Below, in pieces: positions 47,710 to 55,970 of a DNA stretch of 64,000 nucleotides. A model generated the notes under the pieces. The model was not told where the DNA came from. It did no database searches and was given only the letters and a program-made list of their open reading frames with translations. A program made the translations under genes and the position numbers. The stretch is from Mycolicibacterium insubricum (GTDB lineage Bacteria > Actinomycetota > Actinomycetes > Mycobacteriales > Mycobacteriaceae). Each line of letters opens with the position of its first letter. Positions within the stretch are counted from its first letter, which is position 1. Location: positions 2,728,001 to 2,792,000 of the forward strand of contig NZ_AP022618.1 in assembly GCF_010731615.1 (NCBI RefSeq), read 5' to 3'.

Positions 47710-50370
47710 TCAGCGCCCCACCCTGATCACCCCGTGCGCGCCGCGCTCGGCGTCGATCATCGAGTGCGAGACGAACGGGTAGTTACCGGGCTCGGGAAGA
47801 CTCAGCTCGACGAACCCGCCCTGGGCGGGGAACAGCCCCAGGGTCTGCGCGCCTCCGGCGCCCGGCCGCAGCCGGTAGGCGCCCTCGGCCCACACCGTGT
47901 CGAACTGTCCGCCGACCACGTGGAACGACGTGCCCCGGTTCGGGCCGGCGGCCAGCACCCAGATCCGCACCCGCTCGCCCACCCTCGCGGTCAGCGGCGC
48001 ATGGTCGTACTGCTGCGCGTAGCCGTTGAACACCACCAGGTCGGGGCGGTCGGCCAGCACCTTGTCGGCGTCGGCCTCGCCGTTCTGCGGCCCGAGGTAC
48101 AGCTCGGACTGGACCGCGATGTACTCGTGGTCCACCCGGGGCAGATCCAGCGGATCGATGACGACGGCGCCGAACATACCGTTGGCGATGTGCAGCGACA
48201 TCGGCATCGTCGAGCAGTGGTAGAGCCAGATCCCGGCCCGGGTGGCGGTGAACCGGTAGACCAACCGCTGGCCGGGCTCGATGGTCCGCATCGGCACGTC
48301 TGGGGCCAGCGCGCCGGCGTGGAAGTCGATGGAATGCCCGATGCTGCCGTCGTTGACCAGGGTGATCTCGAAGGTGTCGCCGATCCGCCCGTGCAGCGTC
48401 GGGCCCGGCGCGGTCCCACCGAACGTCCACAACCGCTGGGTGATCCCGGGTGACACTGCGAGGTCGGTGTCGGCGGCGATCAGCGTCAGCCGGTGCACCG
48501 GACCGGTGGCGGCGGGCAGCCGGGGATCTCGGGCGACGAAATCCGGGCCCGGTGCGCTGCCCAGGCTGCGCACGATATCGGCAGCACCGAGGGCCGGCTG
48601 CGACGCCGGATCGTGGTGGTGGCCCGCACCGCCGGCGGGCTGGGAGCCCGCGGCGCGCACCTTCAGCGTCATGCCCATCTGCCGGTGACCGGCCACCGAG
48701 CACCAGCCGTCAAGGTCGGATCCGATGATTCCGGCGTCGAGCACCGCGGTCTCTCCGGGTGCGACGCGCTGGGTCCGGGTGCCGTTGGCCAGCACCAGGT
48801 CATGGCGGTCGACACCGGTGTTGACCAGGGTGATCCGGAGCCGGTCGCCGGCGTTGACGTCGATGACGTCGGGCACATACCGCATGCCCTCCACACGCAC
48901 CGTCGCCTCGACGGTGTGTCCGGTAGCCGTCACCGCGACATTCGGTACGGTGGCGATCCCGACGGCAGCCGGATCGACAGCCACCGCCCCGGCGGTGGTC
49001 AACACCACCACCGCCAGCCCGGCCGCGGCCGACCCGAGGCGCTGGGCCGCGGGGGCGGCCTGCAGCGGTCCCTTCTTCGACGGCACGCCGCGGTTGCGCA
49101 GGCACACCCGGACGGACCGAGCCAGCAGGATCAGGAAGGCGACGTAGGCCACCAGCACCAGCACGGATGCGGCTACCCGGACCAGGCTGGGCACCGGAAG
49201 AACGCACAGCAGCAGCGCGGCGTTGGCCACCGACAGCCGCCACGGGGCACCGCGCTCCAGGACGGCGATGCCGGCGAGCATCGACGCCCGGCCGCCGATC
49301 ATCACCGGCACCAGATAGGCCAGCGAGCCGAACAGCACCTGCGCCAGGAATCCGGCCAGCAGCGCCGGTGCCGCCGCCGAGGTGACGTCCACGACGGACA
49401 ACCAGTCGGGCGCGGTGAGCAGGCCCACGGCCAGATAGGCCAGCGACCCCAATAACCAACCGACACCGCACAGCACCGAGAGCGTGGGGAAGTCGGCCGG
49501 GTGCTTGCGCCGGATCTCGTCCAGGTGCGGCCACAGCAGGTACCCGGCGGCCGAGAGGAAGACCAGCGCACCGATCCCGACAACCGCCGATACTCCGGTC
49601 AGCGCTCCAGCGACCGCGATCAGCAGCGCCCCCACCAGTCCCGGCAGTGCCCGCCGCGCATGTCGCTCGACACCTTCGGCGATCCGGGTGCGCAGCATCG
49701 TCGGCCAGAAGGTGATCAGCGTGCCCAGCACCGTCAGCGCAATCCAGCCGAACAGGTTCAGCACCGCGTGCGCAGTCCGGAACCGCTCGTCGAGAATCCC
49801 GGGCAACGCCGAATTCGCCATCACCACACCGAGTCCGGCGCCCAGCAGCAGGGTCAGCGCTGCGGCGACGTAGTAGTACACGGTGATGGTGAACCGGGCG
49901 GTTCGGCGAGGTTCGGTGGAGGTGACGCGAGCGGAGCCAGTGTCGGCGGAGCCGAGGGGAAGCCGGGACCGCCCGCGACCAACCCGGGCGGGCAATGAGA
50001 TCAGCAAGGCCCGGGTCAGATCGACGGCGTGCAGCCCAACGGCGATGGCGGCCAGTGCACCCCCGGCCGCGACGACCGACCACCGATCGACCACCATCCC
50101 GGTGATCACGGCAACCGCGCCGATATTGAACACCGCGAGTCCGATGACCTGACCCGGGAACGGCGGGCCGGCCTTGCGACGCAGCAGGGCGTCGGTGAAG
50201 TGCCGGCTCCAGATCAGAATCGCGTTGCTCGCCGCCCCCAGGCCCAGCAGATGCACCAGCAGCCAGCCGGCCAGCGGCACGAACCGGTGTGCCAGCGCCA
50301 CCGCCACCACCGCCAGCAACCAGGCGAAGACCACCGATCCCGCCCGCAGATGCCACGACCCCCGGTTCAT
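47710..50370 (-). CDS. Membrane-cupredoxin-NirK fusion, putative NO-forming nitrite reductase
   Basis: An 886-residue three-part protein. Residues about 1-450 form roughly ten membrane helices; about 475-575 is a cupredoxin with copper ligands in GVDRHDLVL and GWCSVAGHRQMGM; about 605-886 is a two-domain NirK-type nitrite reductase. In the last part SIDFH gives the catalytic Asp and type-2 His, LYHCSTMPMSLHIANGMFG gives His/Cys/His/Met of the type-1 site plus another type-2 His, and GTSFHVVGG the third His. Near residues 127-158 about 30 residues are encoded by a 77-bp dispersed repeat, flanked by duplicated Ala-Arg. Overlaps the NnrS-like gene by 4 nt. Confidence 0.88.
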   Translation of the reverse strand: MNRGSWHLRAGSVVFAWLLAVVAVALAHRFVPLAGWLLVHLLGLGAASNAILIWSRHFTDALLRRKAGPPFPGQVIGLAVFNIGAVAVITGMVVDRWSVVAAGGALAAIAVGLHAVDLTRALLISLPARVGRGRSRLPLGSADTGSARVTSTEPRRTARFTITVYYYVAAALTLLLGAGLGVVMANSALPGILDERFRTAHAVLNLFGWIALTVLGTLITFWPTMLRTRIAEGVERHARRALPGLVGALLIAVAGALTGVSAVVGIGALVFLSAAGYLLWPHLDEIRRKHPADFPTLSVLCGVGWLLGSLAYLAVGLLTAPDWLSVVDVTSAAAPALLAGFLAQVLFGSLAYLVPVMIGGRASMLAGIAVLERGAPWRLSVANAALLLCVLPVPSLVRVAASVLVLVAYVAFLILLARSVRVCLRNRGVPSKKGPLQAAPAAQRLGSAAAGLAVVVLTTAGAVAVDPAAVGIATVPNVAVTATGHTVEATVRVEGMRYVPDVIDVNAGDRLRITLVNTGVDRHDLVLANGTRTQRVAPGETAVLDAGIIGSDLDGWCSVAGHRQMGMTLKVRAAGSQPAGGAGHHHDPASQPALGAADIVRSLGSAPGPDFVARDPRLPAATGPVHRLTLIAADTDLAVSPGITQRLWTFGGTAPGPTLHGRIGDTFEITLVNDGSIGHSIDFHAGALAPDVPMRTIEPGQRLVYRFTATRAGIWLYHCSTMPMSLHIANGMFGAVVIDPLDLPRVDHEYIAVQSELYLGPQNGEADADKVLADRPDLVVFNGYAQQYDHAPLTARVGERVRIWVLAAGPNRGTSFHVVGGQFDTVWAEGAYRLRPGAGGAQTLGLFPAQGGFVELSLPEPGNYPFVSHSMIDAERGAHGVIRVGR
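49897..49973 (+). repeat. 77-bp repeat, copy B, inside the nirK fusion gene
   Basis: Same length and ends as copies A and C (GGCGGTTCGGCGAGG… to …GCCGGGACCGCC), lying antisense to the gene. The 90-nt insert it contributes is bounded by GCCCGG direct repeats (Ala-Arg codons) and sits in the loop between two membrane helices. Frame is kept. Confidence 0.88.
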
Positions 50371-51467
50371 GACGGTGTCCGTCCTGCCGAGCGGCGGGAA
50401 CCGCGCACCACCGCGATCACGGCGATCACGATGAATCCCAGGATCGCCACGATGTTGAGCACCCCACCGGCCCGTACGGCGTACTCGACGTCACGGGCGT
50501 CGCCGACGGCCACCCGCAGCAGCAGCGAGGCGTGCAGCAGCACTACCGGGGCATACATCCACGGGGTGTACGGCAGCGGCCGCCGAACCACGGCGGGCAG
50601 GATGACCGGCGCGTGCGCCATGATCATCGACATCACGAAACCGAGCATGACGGCGTGCACGACGGCGTCGTACCCACGGCCGGCCGGCACCGGGCCGACC
50701 AGCAACCACAGCGTCGCGGGGACCAGGAGCCAGCCGTAGCCGGCCAGCAGGCACACCGCCATATAGCGCGGTAACCCGTTGCTGCGCACCGTCCGTCGCG
50801 CCACGTCGTGCCAGGCCAGCCAGCCGGTCATCGCCAGCAGCGAGCCACCGAGCAGGACGTAACCGGGACCGGGCCACAGCAGCGCGGCCGGCGCACCGGC
50901 GGCCAGGGCGACGGCGGTGGCGGCCAGCACCGATTGGGTGCGGGGGCTCATCATGACGACCCGGGCCAGTTCCAGGCGCTCGCCGGCGATGGTCAGGATC
51001 AGGAAACCCGAGAGCCACGGAATCAGCTGTGGCACCGGGAGATCGGCCCACCACAGCAGCGCCGCGCCGACCGCGAGCACCGCCCCCGCGGCCTGAATCA
51101 ACACGGCCAGATCCGCGCTGCGACGCCACAGCACGACATAGAGGCCCAACAGCGCGGCGGTTCCGAGCACCAGCAACGGGTCGGACACCGAACGCGGTAC
51201 CGGTGAGATGAGCGCCAACGCACCGGCACCCAGCGCGGCCGGCGCCAGATAGCCCGCCGGGCGTGCTGCCGCTACGGCACGTTCCAGGGACACCACGGTG
51301 CCGACGAAGCCGAGCACCAGCAGTACACCGTGCACCTCGGAGATCCGGGTGATCTGTACCGGAGCTGGCAGCCCCAACAGCATCAGCGCGGCGTCCAGGC
51401 CCGCCAGCAGCGCCAGGGCACCCGGAATCAGCAGCAGGGACCGCGCCGGCAGCGCGACGTCACTCAT
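50367..51467 (-). CDS. NnrS-like multi-helix membrane protein
   Basis: A 366-residue protein with about 12 membrane helices. Conserved-looking His positions occur at helix starts or in helices: ISEVHGVLLVLGFVGTVVSLE, VVHAVMLGFVMSMIMAHAPV and VLLHASLLLRVA. The 'H..llGFv.tmi..ha' pattern resembles NnrS, a haem/copper membrane protein tied to nitric oxide stress. It is the middle gene of a regulator - NnrS-like - NirK operon with overlaps of 8 and 4 nt, which supports that role. The family assignment is by motif only. Confidence 0.7.
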   Translation of the reverse strand: MSDVALPARSLLLIPGALALLAGLDAALMLLGLPAPVQITRISEVHGVLLVLGFVGTVVSLERAVAAARPAGYLAPAALGAGALALISPVPRSVSDPLLVLGTAALLGLYVVLWRRSADLAVLIQAAGAVLAVGAALLWWADLPVPQLIPWLSGFLILTIAGERLELARVVMMSPRTQSVLAATAVALAAGAPAALLWPGPGYVLLGGSLLAMTGWLAWHDVARRTVRSNGLPRYMAVCLLAGYGWLLVPATLWLLVGPVPAGRGYDAVVHAVMLGFVMSMIMAHAPVILPAVVRRPLPYTPWMYAPVVLLHASLLLRVAVGDARDVEYAVRAGGVLNIVAILGFIVIAVIAVVRGSRRSAGRTPS

Positions 51468-52173
51468 CGCGCGTCCCGCCCGGGATGTCCGGGTCCGGCA
51501 GAAACAGCCGGCAGGCGCCCGGTTCGGCGAAGGCGATCAGGTCCAGCCCGGGTCCGGTCCTGGCGCCGAGCGCGTCCAGCATGCCTTCGACGAGCCCGAG
51601 GTGCACCTGGCAGACGACGGTGGGGTAGCGGCGGGCGGCGTCGAGCAGCGGGCAGGTGCGCAAAGCGATCCCGGGCTCGTCGCCGCCGGCACATGGCTGC
51701 GGGCCGAAACCGAGCCGGGCGAGGATCTCGATCACCCGGGTGTGTGGATCCGGGTTGCCGTCGTCGCCGGAGCCGACCAGCTCGCGGCCCCAGTCGATGC
51801 CCGCGGCGCGCGCATCGGCTTCCGGGTGGGCGCTGGTGCGGGCCAGGTGGCCGGCCAGTGCGGTGGCCAGGCCGGCGTAGTCCTGGGCGCCGATGGCCGG
51901 ATCGGCCGGTGCCGGCTGGTAGAGGGTGGCGGGGCGCCCCCGCCCGGCGGGTGCCTCGGTGGTGGTGTCGACGAGTCCGGCCTGCGCCAGTTCGTCGAGG
52001 TGCTCGCGCACGGTGTTGACGTGCAGGCCCAGTCCGGTGGCGACCTCGCTGACCCGCGCGGGCGCATGCCCGCGGATGAAGTCGAGAACGGCCAGCCGTT
52101 GGCGGGACAGCGGCGGATAACCCGCCGCAGGCGGGGTCGGCCGCGGTCCCAGTCGCACCCGCCCTTTATTCAC
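51460..52173 (-). CDS. HTH regulator with SufR-type cysteine spacing (Fe-S sensor candidate)
   Basis: A 237-residue regulator. The winged HTH is at about 20-75 (LSRQRLAVLDFIRGHAPARV, VATGLGLHVNTVREHLDEL). The C-terminal part has three cysteines spaced C-x12-C-x13-C (PQPCAGG…RTCPLL…VVCQVH), the same spacing as the first three [4Fe-4S] ligands of the SufR family; the fourth is not at the expected place, though another Cys (GACRLF) occurs later. GTG 52173 lies inside a perfect palindrome, implying autoregulation. First gene of the nirK operon and divergent from the haemerythrin-like gene, so it probably senses NO or redox state. Confidence 0.8.
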   Translation of the reverse strand: MNKGRVRLGPRPTPPAAGYPPLSRQRLAVLDFIRGHAPARVSEVATGLGLHVNTVREHLDELAQAGLVDTTTEAPAGRGRPATLYQPAPADPAIGAQDYAGLATALAGHLARTSAHPEADARAAGIDWGRELVGSGDDGNPDPHTRVIEILARLGFGPQPCAGGDEPGIALRTCPLLDAARRYPTVVCQVHLGLVEGMLDALGARTGPGLDLIAFAEPGACRLFLPDPDIPGGTRDE

Positions 52174-52193
52174 GGAATAAACCGTAGTAAATT
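52165..52193. promoter_or_regulatory. Palindromic operator between regulator and haemerythrin gene
   Basis: TTTATTC-ACG-GAATAAA (52165-52181) is a perfect 7+3+7 inverted repeat over the regulator start codon. On the other side TAAATT (52188-52193) is a good -10 for the haemerythrin gene, whose -35 would fall within the palindrome. One site could therefore control both directions. Confidence 0.65.
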
Positions 52194-52233
52194 GAGGGCC
52201 GGTTCGCAAAACCCTCGACAACAGGAGCCCGGC

Positions 52234-53049
52234 ATGTCTCTCGATGGCGTCATCGTCTCGTCCACCGCCGCCGACGCGGAAGCCGTCGACAACATCAAGA
52301 ACCACCACGCCCAGCTGGCCGGCAGCCTCGACACCCTGGCCGAGTCGGTGCTGTCCGCGGCCGACCGGGGCACCGAGATCGACCTCGCCTGGTCGGCGCT
52401 GGTGGAGTTCCTGACCGGCGAACTCCTCCCGCACGCCGCGGCCGAGGAGGACCGGCTGTACCCGGCCGCGGCCCGCACCGAACGCGCCCGGCCCCTGATC
52501 GAGTCGATGATCGCCGCGCACCGGGTGATCGCGACGCTGGTCGAGCGGATCCGGCGGGAACGCTCTCCGGTCCGGGCCGCCGCCGAGGTGGAGGCGCTGC
52601 GGGTGGTCTTCAACGCCCATCTGGAAGACGAGAACGAGCGGATCCTGCCGATCGTCGCCGCCGATCCCGAGGTGTCGCTGGCGGAGGTGACCGAGGGCAT
52701 GCACGAACTGCTCGGCGGCGGGGGTGGTTGCTGCGGCGGCCATGACCACGGCCATGATCACGGCCACGCCGCGGCGGAGGGCCCCGGTGAACCGCATGTC
52801 TGCGCCTGCGGCGAGCACGACCACGAGGATCCGGTGCTCGACGTCCGCGAGGTTCCCCATGCCATTCGGCACGCCACCGTTTTCGGTGCGTTCGACGCAG
52901 TTCCCGAAGGCGGTGCGCTGGTGCTGATCGCCCCGCACGACCCGATCCCGTTGCTGCATCAGCTCGGCGACCGTTCCGGCGGGCGGATCGCCGTCGACTA
53001 CGAGCAGCGCGGGCCGGACGCTTGGCGGTTGCGGCTGATCAAACTCTGA
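52234..53049 (+). CDS. Haemerythrin-like HHE protein fused to DUF2249
   Basis: A 271-residue protein. The N-terminal four-helix HHE domain (about 1-155) supplies di-iron-type ligands: KNHHAQL, LLPHAAAEED, IAAHRVI and FNAHLEDENERI. A metal-rich linker follows (GGCCGGHDHGHDHGH, HVCACGEHDHED). The C-terminal DUF2249 domain (about 200-271) has VLDVREVPHAIRHATVFGAF and VLIAPHDPIPLLHQL. HHE proteins of this type protect against or sense NO and oxygen (Ric/YtfE-like, though without the N-terminal ScdA part). CAGGAG sets ATG 52234. Divergent from and probably controlled by the SufR-like regulator. Confidence 0.88.
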   Translation: MSLDGVIVSSTAADAEAVDNIKNHHAQLAGSLDTLAESVLSAADRGTEIDLAWSALVEFLTGELLPHAAAEEDRLYPAAARTERARPLIESMIAAHRVIATLVERIRRERSPVRAAAEVEALRVVFNAHLEDENERILPIVAADPEVSLAEVTEGMHELLGGGGGCCGGHDHGHDHGHAAAEGPGEPHVCACGEHDHEDPVLDVREVPHAIRHATVFGAFDAVPEGGALVLIAPHDPIPLLHQLGDRSGGRIAVDYEQRGPDAWRLRLIKL

Positions 53050-53118
53050 AGCCGGGTCCCGGGACGCGTTGTCCCGGGACCGCCGACGCAGCGAGCTGCC
53101 GTCGGGCAGGATGGCCCA

Positions 53119-54624
53119 ATGAACGACAGCGACACCGCCGACTACGTGGTGGTCGGGGCGGGCTCGGCCGGATCGATCGTCGCGTCGCGGCTGGCCGCGG
53201 CGGGCGCTGACGTCGTCCTGCTGGAAGCCGGCGGCACCGACCGTCGGCCCGACGTCCGGATTCCGGCCGGTGTGGTCGCGCTGTACATGACGGCGAACTG
53301 GAAGCACCTGTGCGCACCCGATCCGACCAAGGGCGGCGCCGTCGACCGATTCGCCGGCGGCCGCATCGTCGGCGGCAGCGGCTCCATCAACGCGATGGTC
53401 TACGTGCGTGGACGCGCCGGTGACTACGACGGCTGGGCCGAATCCGGCGCCGCCGGTTGGTCCTACGACGACGTTCTGCCGCACTTCAAGGCAATCGAGA
53501 GCTGGGTGGACGGCGCCGATGAGTACCGCGGCGGCGCCGGCCCGATCCCGGTGTCCTGGTGCGGCCACCGCCACCAGATCGACGAGGCGTTCATCGAGGC
53601 GGCCGTGCAGGCCGGGCATGAGCGCAACCCCGACCAGAACGGCCGCACGCAGGTCGGGGTATCGCGGACCCAGTTCAACCAGCGCCGGGGACTGCGGGTC
53701 TCCTCGGCCCGCGGCTACCTGCGGTCCGCGCCTCGGGACCGCCGTCCGCGTCTGCTGACCCGCACGACGGTGTCACGGCTGCTGGTGGAGAACGGACGCG
53801 CGGTCGGCGTCGAATGCCGGGGCCGCCGGATCCGCGCCCGCTACGAAGTGATCCTGTGCGCGGGCGCGATCGGTTCACCGGCGCTGCTGCTGAAATCGGG
53901 CATCGGTCCCTCGGGGACGACGCTGAACCTGCCGGGTGTCGGGGCGAACTTCCAGGACCACCTGGTGGCCGGTCAGGTCTGGGAATCGAAGGTGCCCACG
54001 CCCAATACCCTCGGTCCGATCGGCGCGCTGCAAGGTGTCGGTTCCCTGCTGGCCCGGGGCGACGGCCTGCTGACCCTGTCCCCGTTCGAGGCACAGATAT
54101 TCACCGATGATTTCCAGATCGCCGTGGGCCCAATGCATTACGAGCTCAACTCGGCCACCGGACGGACCGGGATCGAGCGGGTGAACGGCTTCACCGTGTA
54201 CACCGTGTTGATGCATCCGCGAGGCCGCGGGCACGTCAGGCTGCGCAGCGGCGCTCCGCTGGTGGAGTTCGAGCGCCTCGGTGACGACGACGACGTCGAA
54301 CGGCTATTGAAGGGCACCCGGCAGGCGCGCGAGATCGTCGAGGGCACACCGGCCATGCGGGCGGTGGCCGGCGCCCACCGCACCCGCGGCGAACAGGACC
54401 GCAGTTGGCTCGCCGGGCGGGAGACCAGCATCTACCACGCCGTCGGAACCTGCCGGATGGGCGTCGACGACACGGCGGTGGTGGACCCGGAGCTGAGGGT
54501 GCACGGCGTGGCCGGACTGCGCGTCATCGACGCCTCGGTGATGCCGACCCTGACATCGGGAAACACCAACGCGCCCACCATGATGATCGCGCACCGCGGC
54601 GCGGACCTGGTGCTCTCAGATTGA
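53119..54624 (+). CDS. GMC-family FAD oxidoreductase
   Basis: A 501-residue glucose-methanol-choline oxidoreductase. FAD loop [20 protein letters not shown] then [24 protein letters not shown] is the GMC signature 1; [18 protein letters not shown] signature 2; the C-terminal HAVGTCRMG and [19 protein letters not shown] hold the active-site His and Asn. Oxidises an alcohol or choline-like substrate. No signal peptide. Its end overlaps the convergent lyase gene by 9 bp. Confidence 0.93.
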   Translation: MNDSDTADYVVVGAGSAGSIVASRLAAAGADVVLLEAGGTDRRPDVRIPAGVVALYMTANWKHLCAPDPTKGGAVDRFAGGRIVGGSGSINAMVYVRGRAGDYDGWAESGAAGWSYDDVLPHFKAIESWVDGADEYRGGAGPIPVSWCGHRHQIDEAFIEAAVQAGHERNPDQNGRTQVGVSRTQFNQRRGLRVSSARGYLRSAPRDRRPRLLTRTTVSRLLVENGRAVGVECRGRRIRARYEVILCAGAIGSPALLLKSGIGPSGTTLNLPGVGANFQDHLVAGQVWESKVPTPNTLGPIGALQGVGSLLARGDGLLTLSPFEAQIFTDDFQIAVGPMHYELNSATGRTGIERVNGFTVYTVLMHPRGRGHVRLRSGAPLVEFERLGDDDDVERLLKGTRQAREIVEGTPAMRAVAGAHRTRGEQDRSWLAGRETSIYHAVGTCRMGVDDTAVVDPELRVHGVAGLRVIDASVMPTLTSGNTNAPTMMIAHRGADLVLSD

Positions 54625-55785
54625 GCGCAGCGCCTCACCCATCCGGGCGACGGCTTCGGTGAGGATCTGCGGACTGGTGGCGAAGTTGAGCCGGACATGG
54701 CCGGCGCCACCGACGCCGAACGACTCCCCGGGACTCAGCGCCACTTTCGCCCGGTCGCCGAAGAATGCCCCCGGCGTGCCCGCGGACGCCGGGATCCCGA
54801 GACCGCGGCAGTCCAGCCAGGCGAGGTAGGTGCCCTCCGGCTGCCGATAGCCGACGCCGGGAAGATGCTCGCCCAGCAGATCGGCCAGCAGCGCGCGGCT
54901 GGCGACCAGATCGGCAAGCAGCAGATCGAGCCAGTCACCGCCGTCACGGAAGGCCGCGGTATGTGCGATCACGCCGAAATGGCTGGCGCCGTGGCTGATC
55001 TGCATCGGTATCCGAGCCAGGTCTGCCGCCGCGGCCGGCCCGGCGACCACCACCGCGGCCTTGATCCCGGCGAGGTTCCACCCCTTGGATGCGGACATCA
55101 CCGAGAATCCGGTCTCAGATCCGTCGACGGATAGGTATGGGGTGAAGGGCGCCTCGGGGAAGACGACGGGAGCGTGAATCTCGTCGGCGATCACCCGTAC
55201 ACCGTGGCGACCGGCCAGTGCCGCCACCGCCTCAAGTTCGCCGCGCGTGTGCACCACCCCGGTCGGATTGTGCGGATTACAGAGCAGGAAAACCGGATTG
55301 GCACACATCGCGCGCGCCCGCCCGAACGCTTCGTCCAGCGCGTCCAGGTCTAGCCGGCCGTCGTCGCGCAGCGGCACCTCGACGATGCGCCGACCCGCGT
55401 AGCCGACGTAGGCGAAGAACGGGGGATAGGCCGGGACGCAGAGGACCACGACGTCCCCGGGCTCGGACACCAGGTGCAGCAGGGTGGCGATGCCGTTCAT
55501 CACGTCTGGCACCGCCGTGGTGCGCCCGACCGACAGGTCCGTCCAGTTCCATCTCGCCGCCGCGAAGGCCGCGAGCGCCTCGGCGTACCCGGTTCCGGCG
55601 GCGTAACCGGTGTCACCGAGCGCGACCGCTTCGGCGAGTGCGGCGGCCACCGGCGGCGCCAGCGGAACGTCCATCTCCGCCACCCACAGCGGCAGCACGT
55701 CGTCGGGGTAGACGCGCCATTTCGCGCTGGTCCGGCGGCGCAGTTCGGCGAGCGTCAGTGTGGTCAGCGGCGTATCGGCGGCCAT
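54616..55785 (-). CDS. PatB/MalY-type PLP-dependent C-S lyase or aminotransferase
   Basis: A 389-residue fold-type I PLP enzyme. [31 protein letters not shown] is the MalY/PatB opening; [19 protein letters not shown] and [12 protein letters not shown] give the PLP ring contacts, and [14 protein letters not shown] the Schiff-base Lys; VRLNFATS holds the carboxylate Arg. Typical activity is cystathionine beta-lyase or related C-S cleavage. Divergent from the antiporter gene. Confidence 0.92.
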   Translation of the reverse strand: MAADTPLTTLTLAELRRRTSAKWRVYPDDVLPLWVAEMDVPLAPPVAAALAEAVALGDTGYAAGTGYAEALAAFAAARWNWTDLSVGRTTAVPDVMNGIATLLHLVSEPGDVVVLCVPAYPPFFAYVGYAGRRIVEVPLRDDGRLDLDALDEAFGRARAMCANPVFLLCNPHNPTGVVHTRGELEAVAALAGRHGVRVIADEIHAPVVFPEAPFTPYLSVDGSETGFSVMSASKGWNLAGIKAAVVVAGPAAAADLARIPMQISHGASHFGVIAHTAAFRDGGDWLDLLLADLVASRALLADLLGEHLPGVGYRQPEGTYLAWLDCRGLGIPASAGTPGAFFGDRAKVALSPGESFGVGGAGHVRLNFATSPQILTEAVARMGEALRSI

Positions 55786-55880
55786 CGGCCCAGCCTATGC
55801 GGCGGGCCGCCGCGAGCCCGGCATCGCGTCGCGGCGCATTGGGGGGTGACCCGCGGAGATCACCGGCCCGGGATAATAGG

Positions 55881-55926
55881 GAGGTTCAGCGAGACTCGAC
55901 GCAGCCGAGGTGAAGCTGGGACCACC
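55881..55926 (+). repeat. Short variant of the 77-bp repeat in the antiporter leader
   Basis: GAGGTTCAGCGAGACTCGACG joined directly to CAGCCGAGGTGAAGCTGG-GACCACC: both ends of the 77-bp element with the middle 30 bp missing. It lies 30 bp before the antiporter ribosome binding site and would be transcribed. Confidence 0.65.
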
Positions 55927-55970
55927 GGGAAACGGAAGGTTCCGAACAACCGCAATGGAGGGGAAAGCGT

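Noticed and set aside
47692..47711. Stem-loop between the haemophore-related and nirK fusion genes as a terminator
   Set aside because: Six-base stem without T-run; too weak to call.
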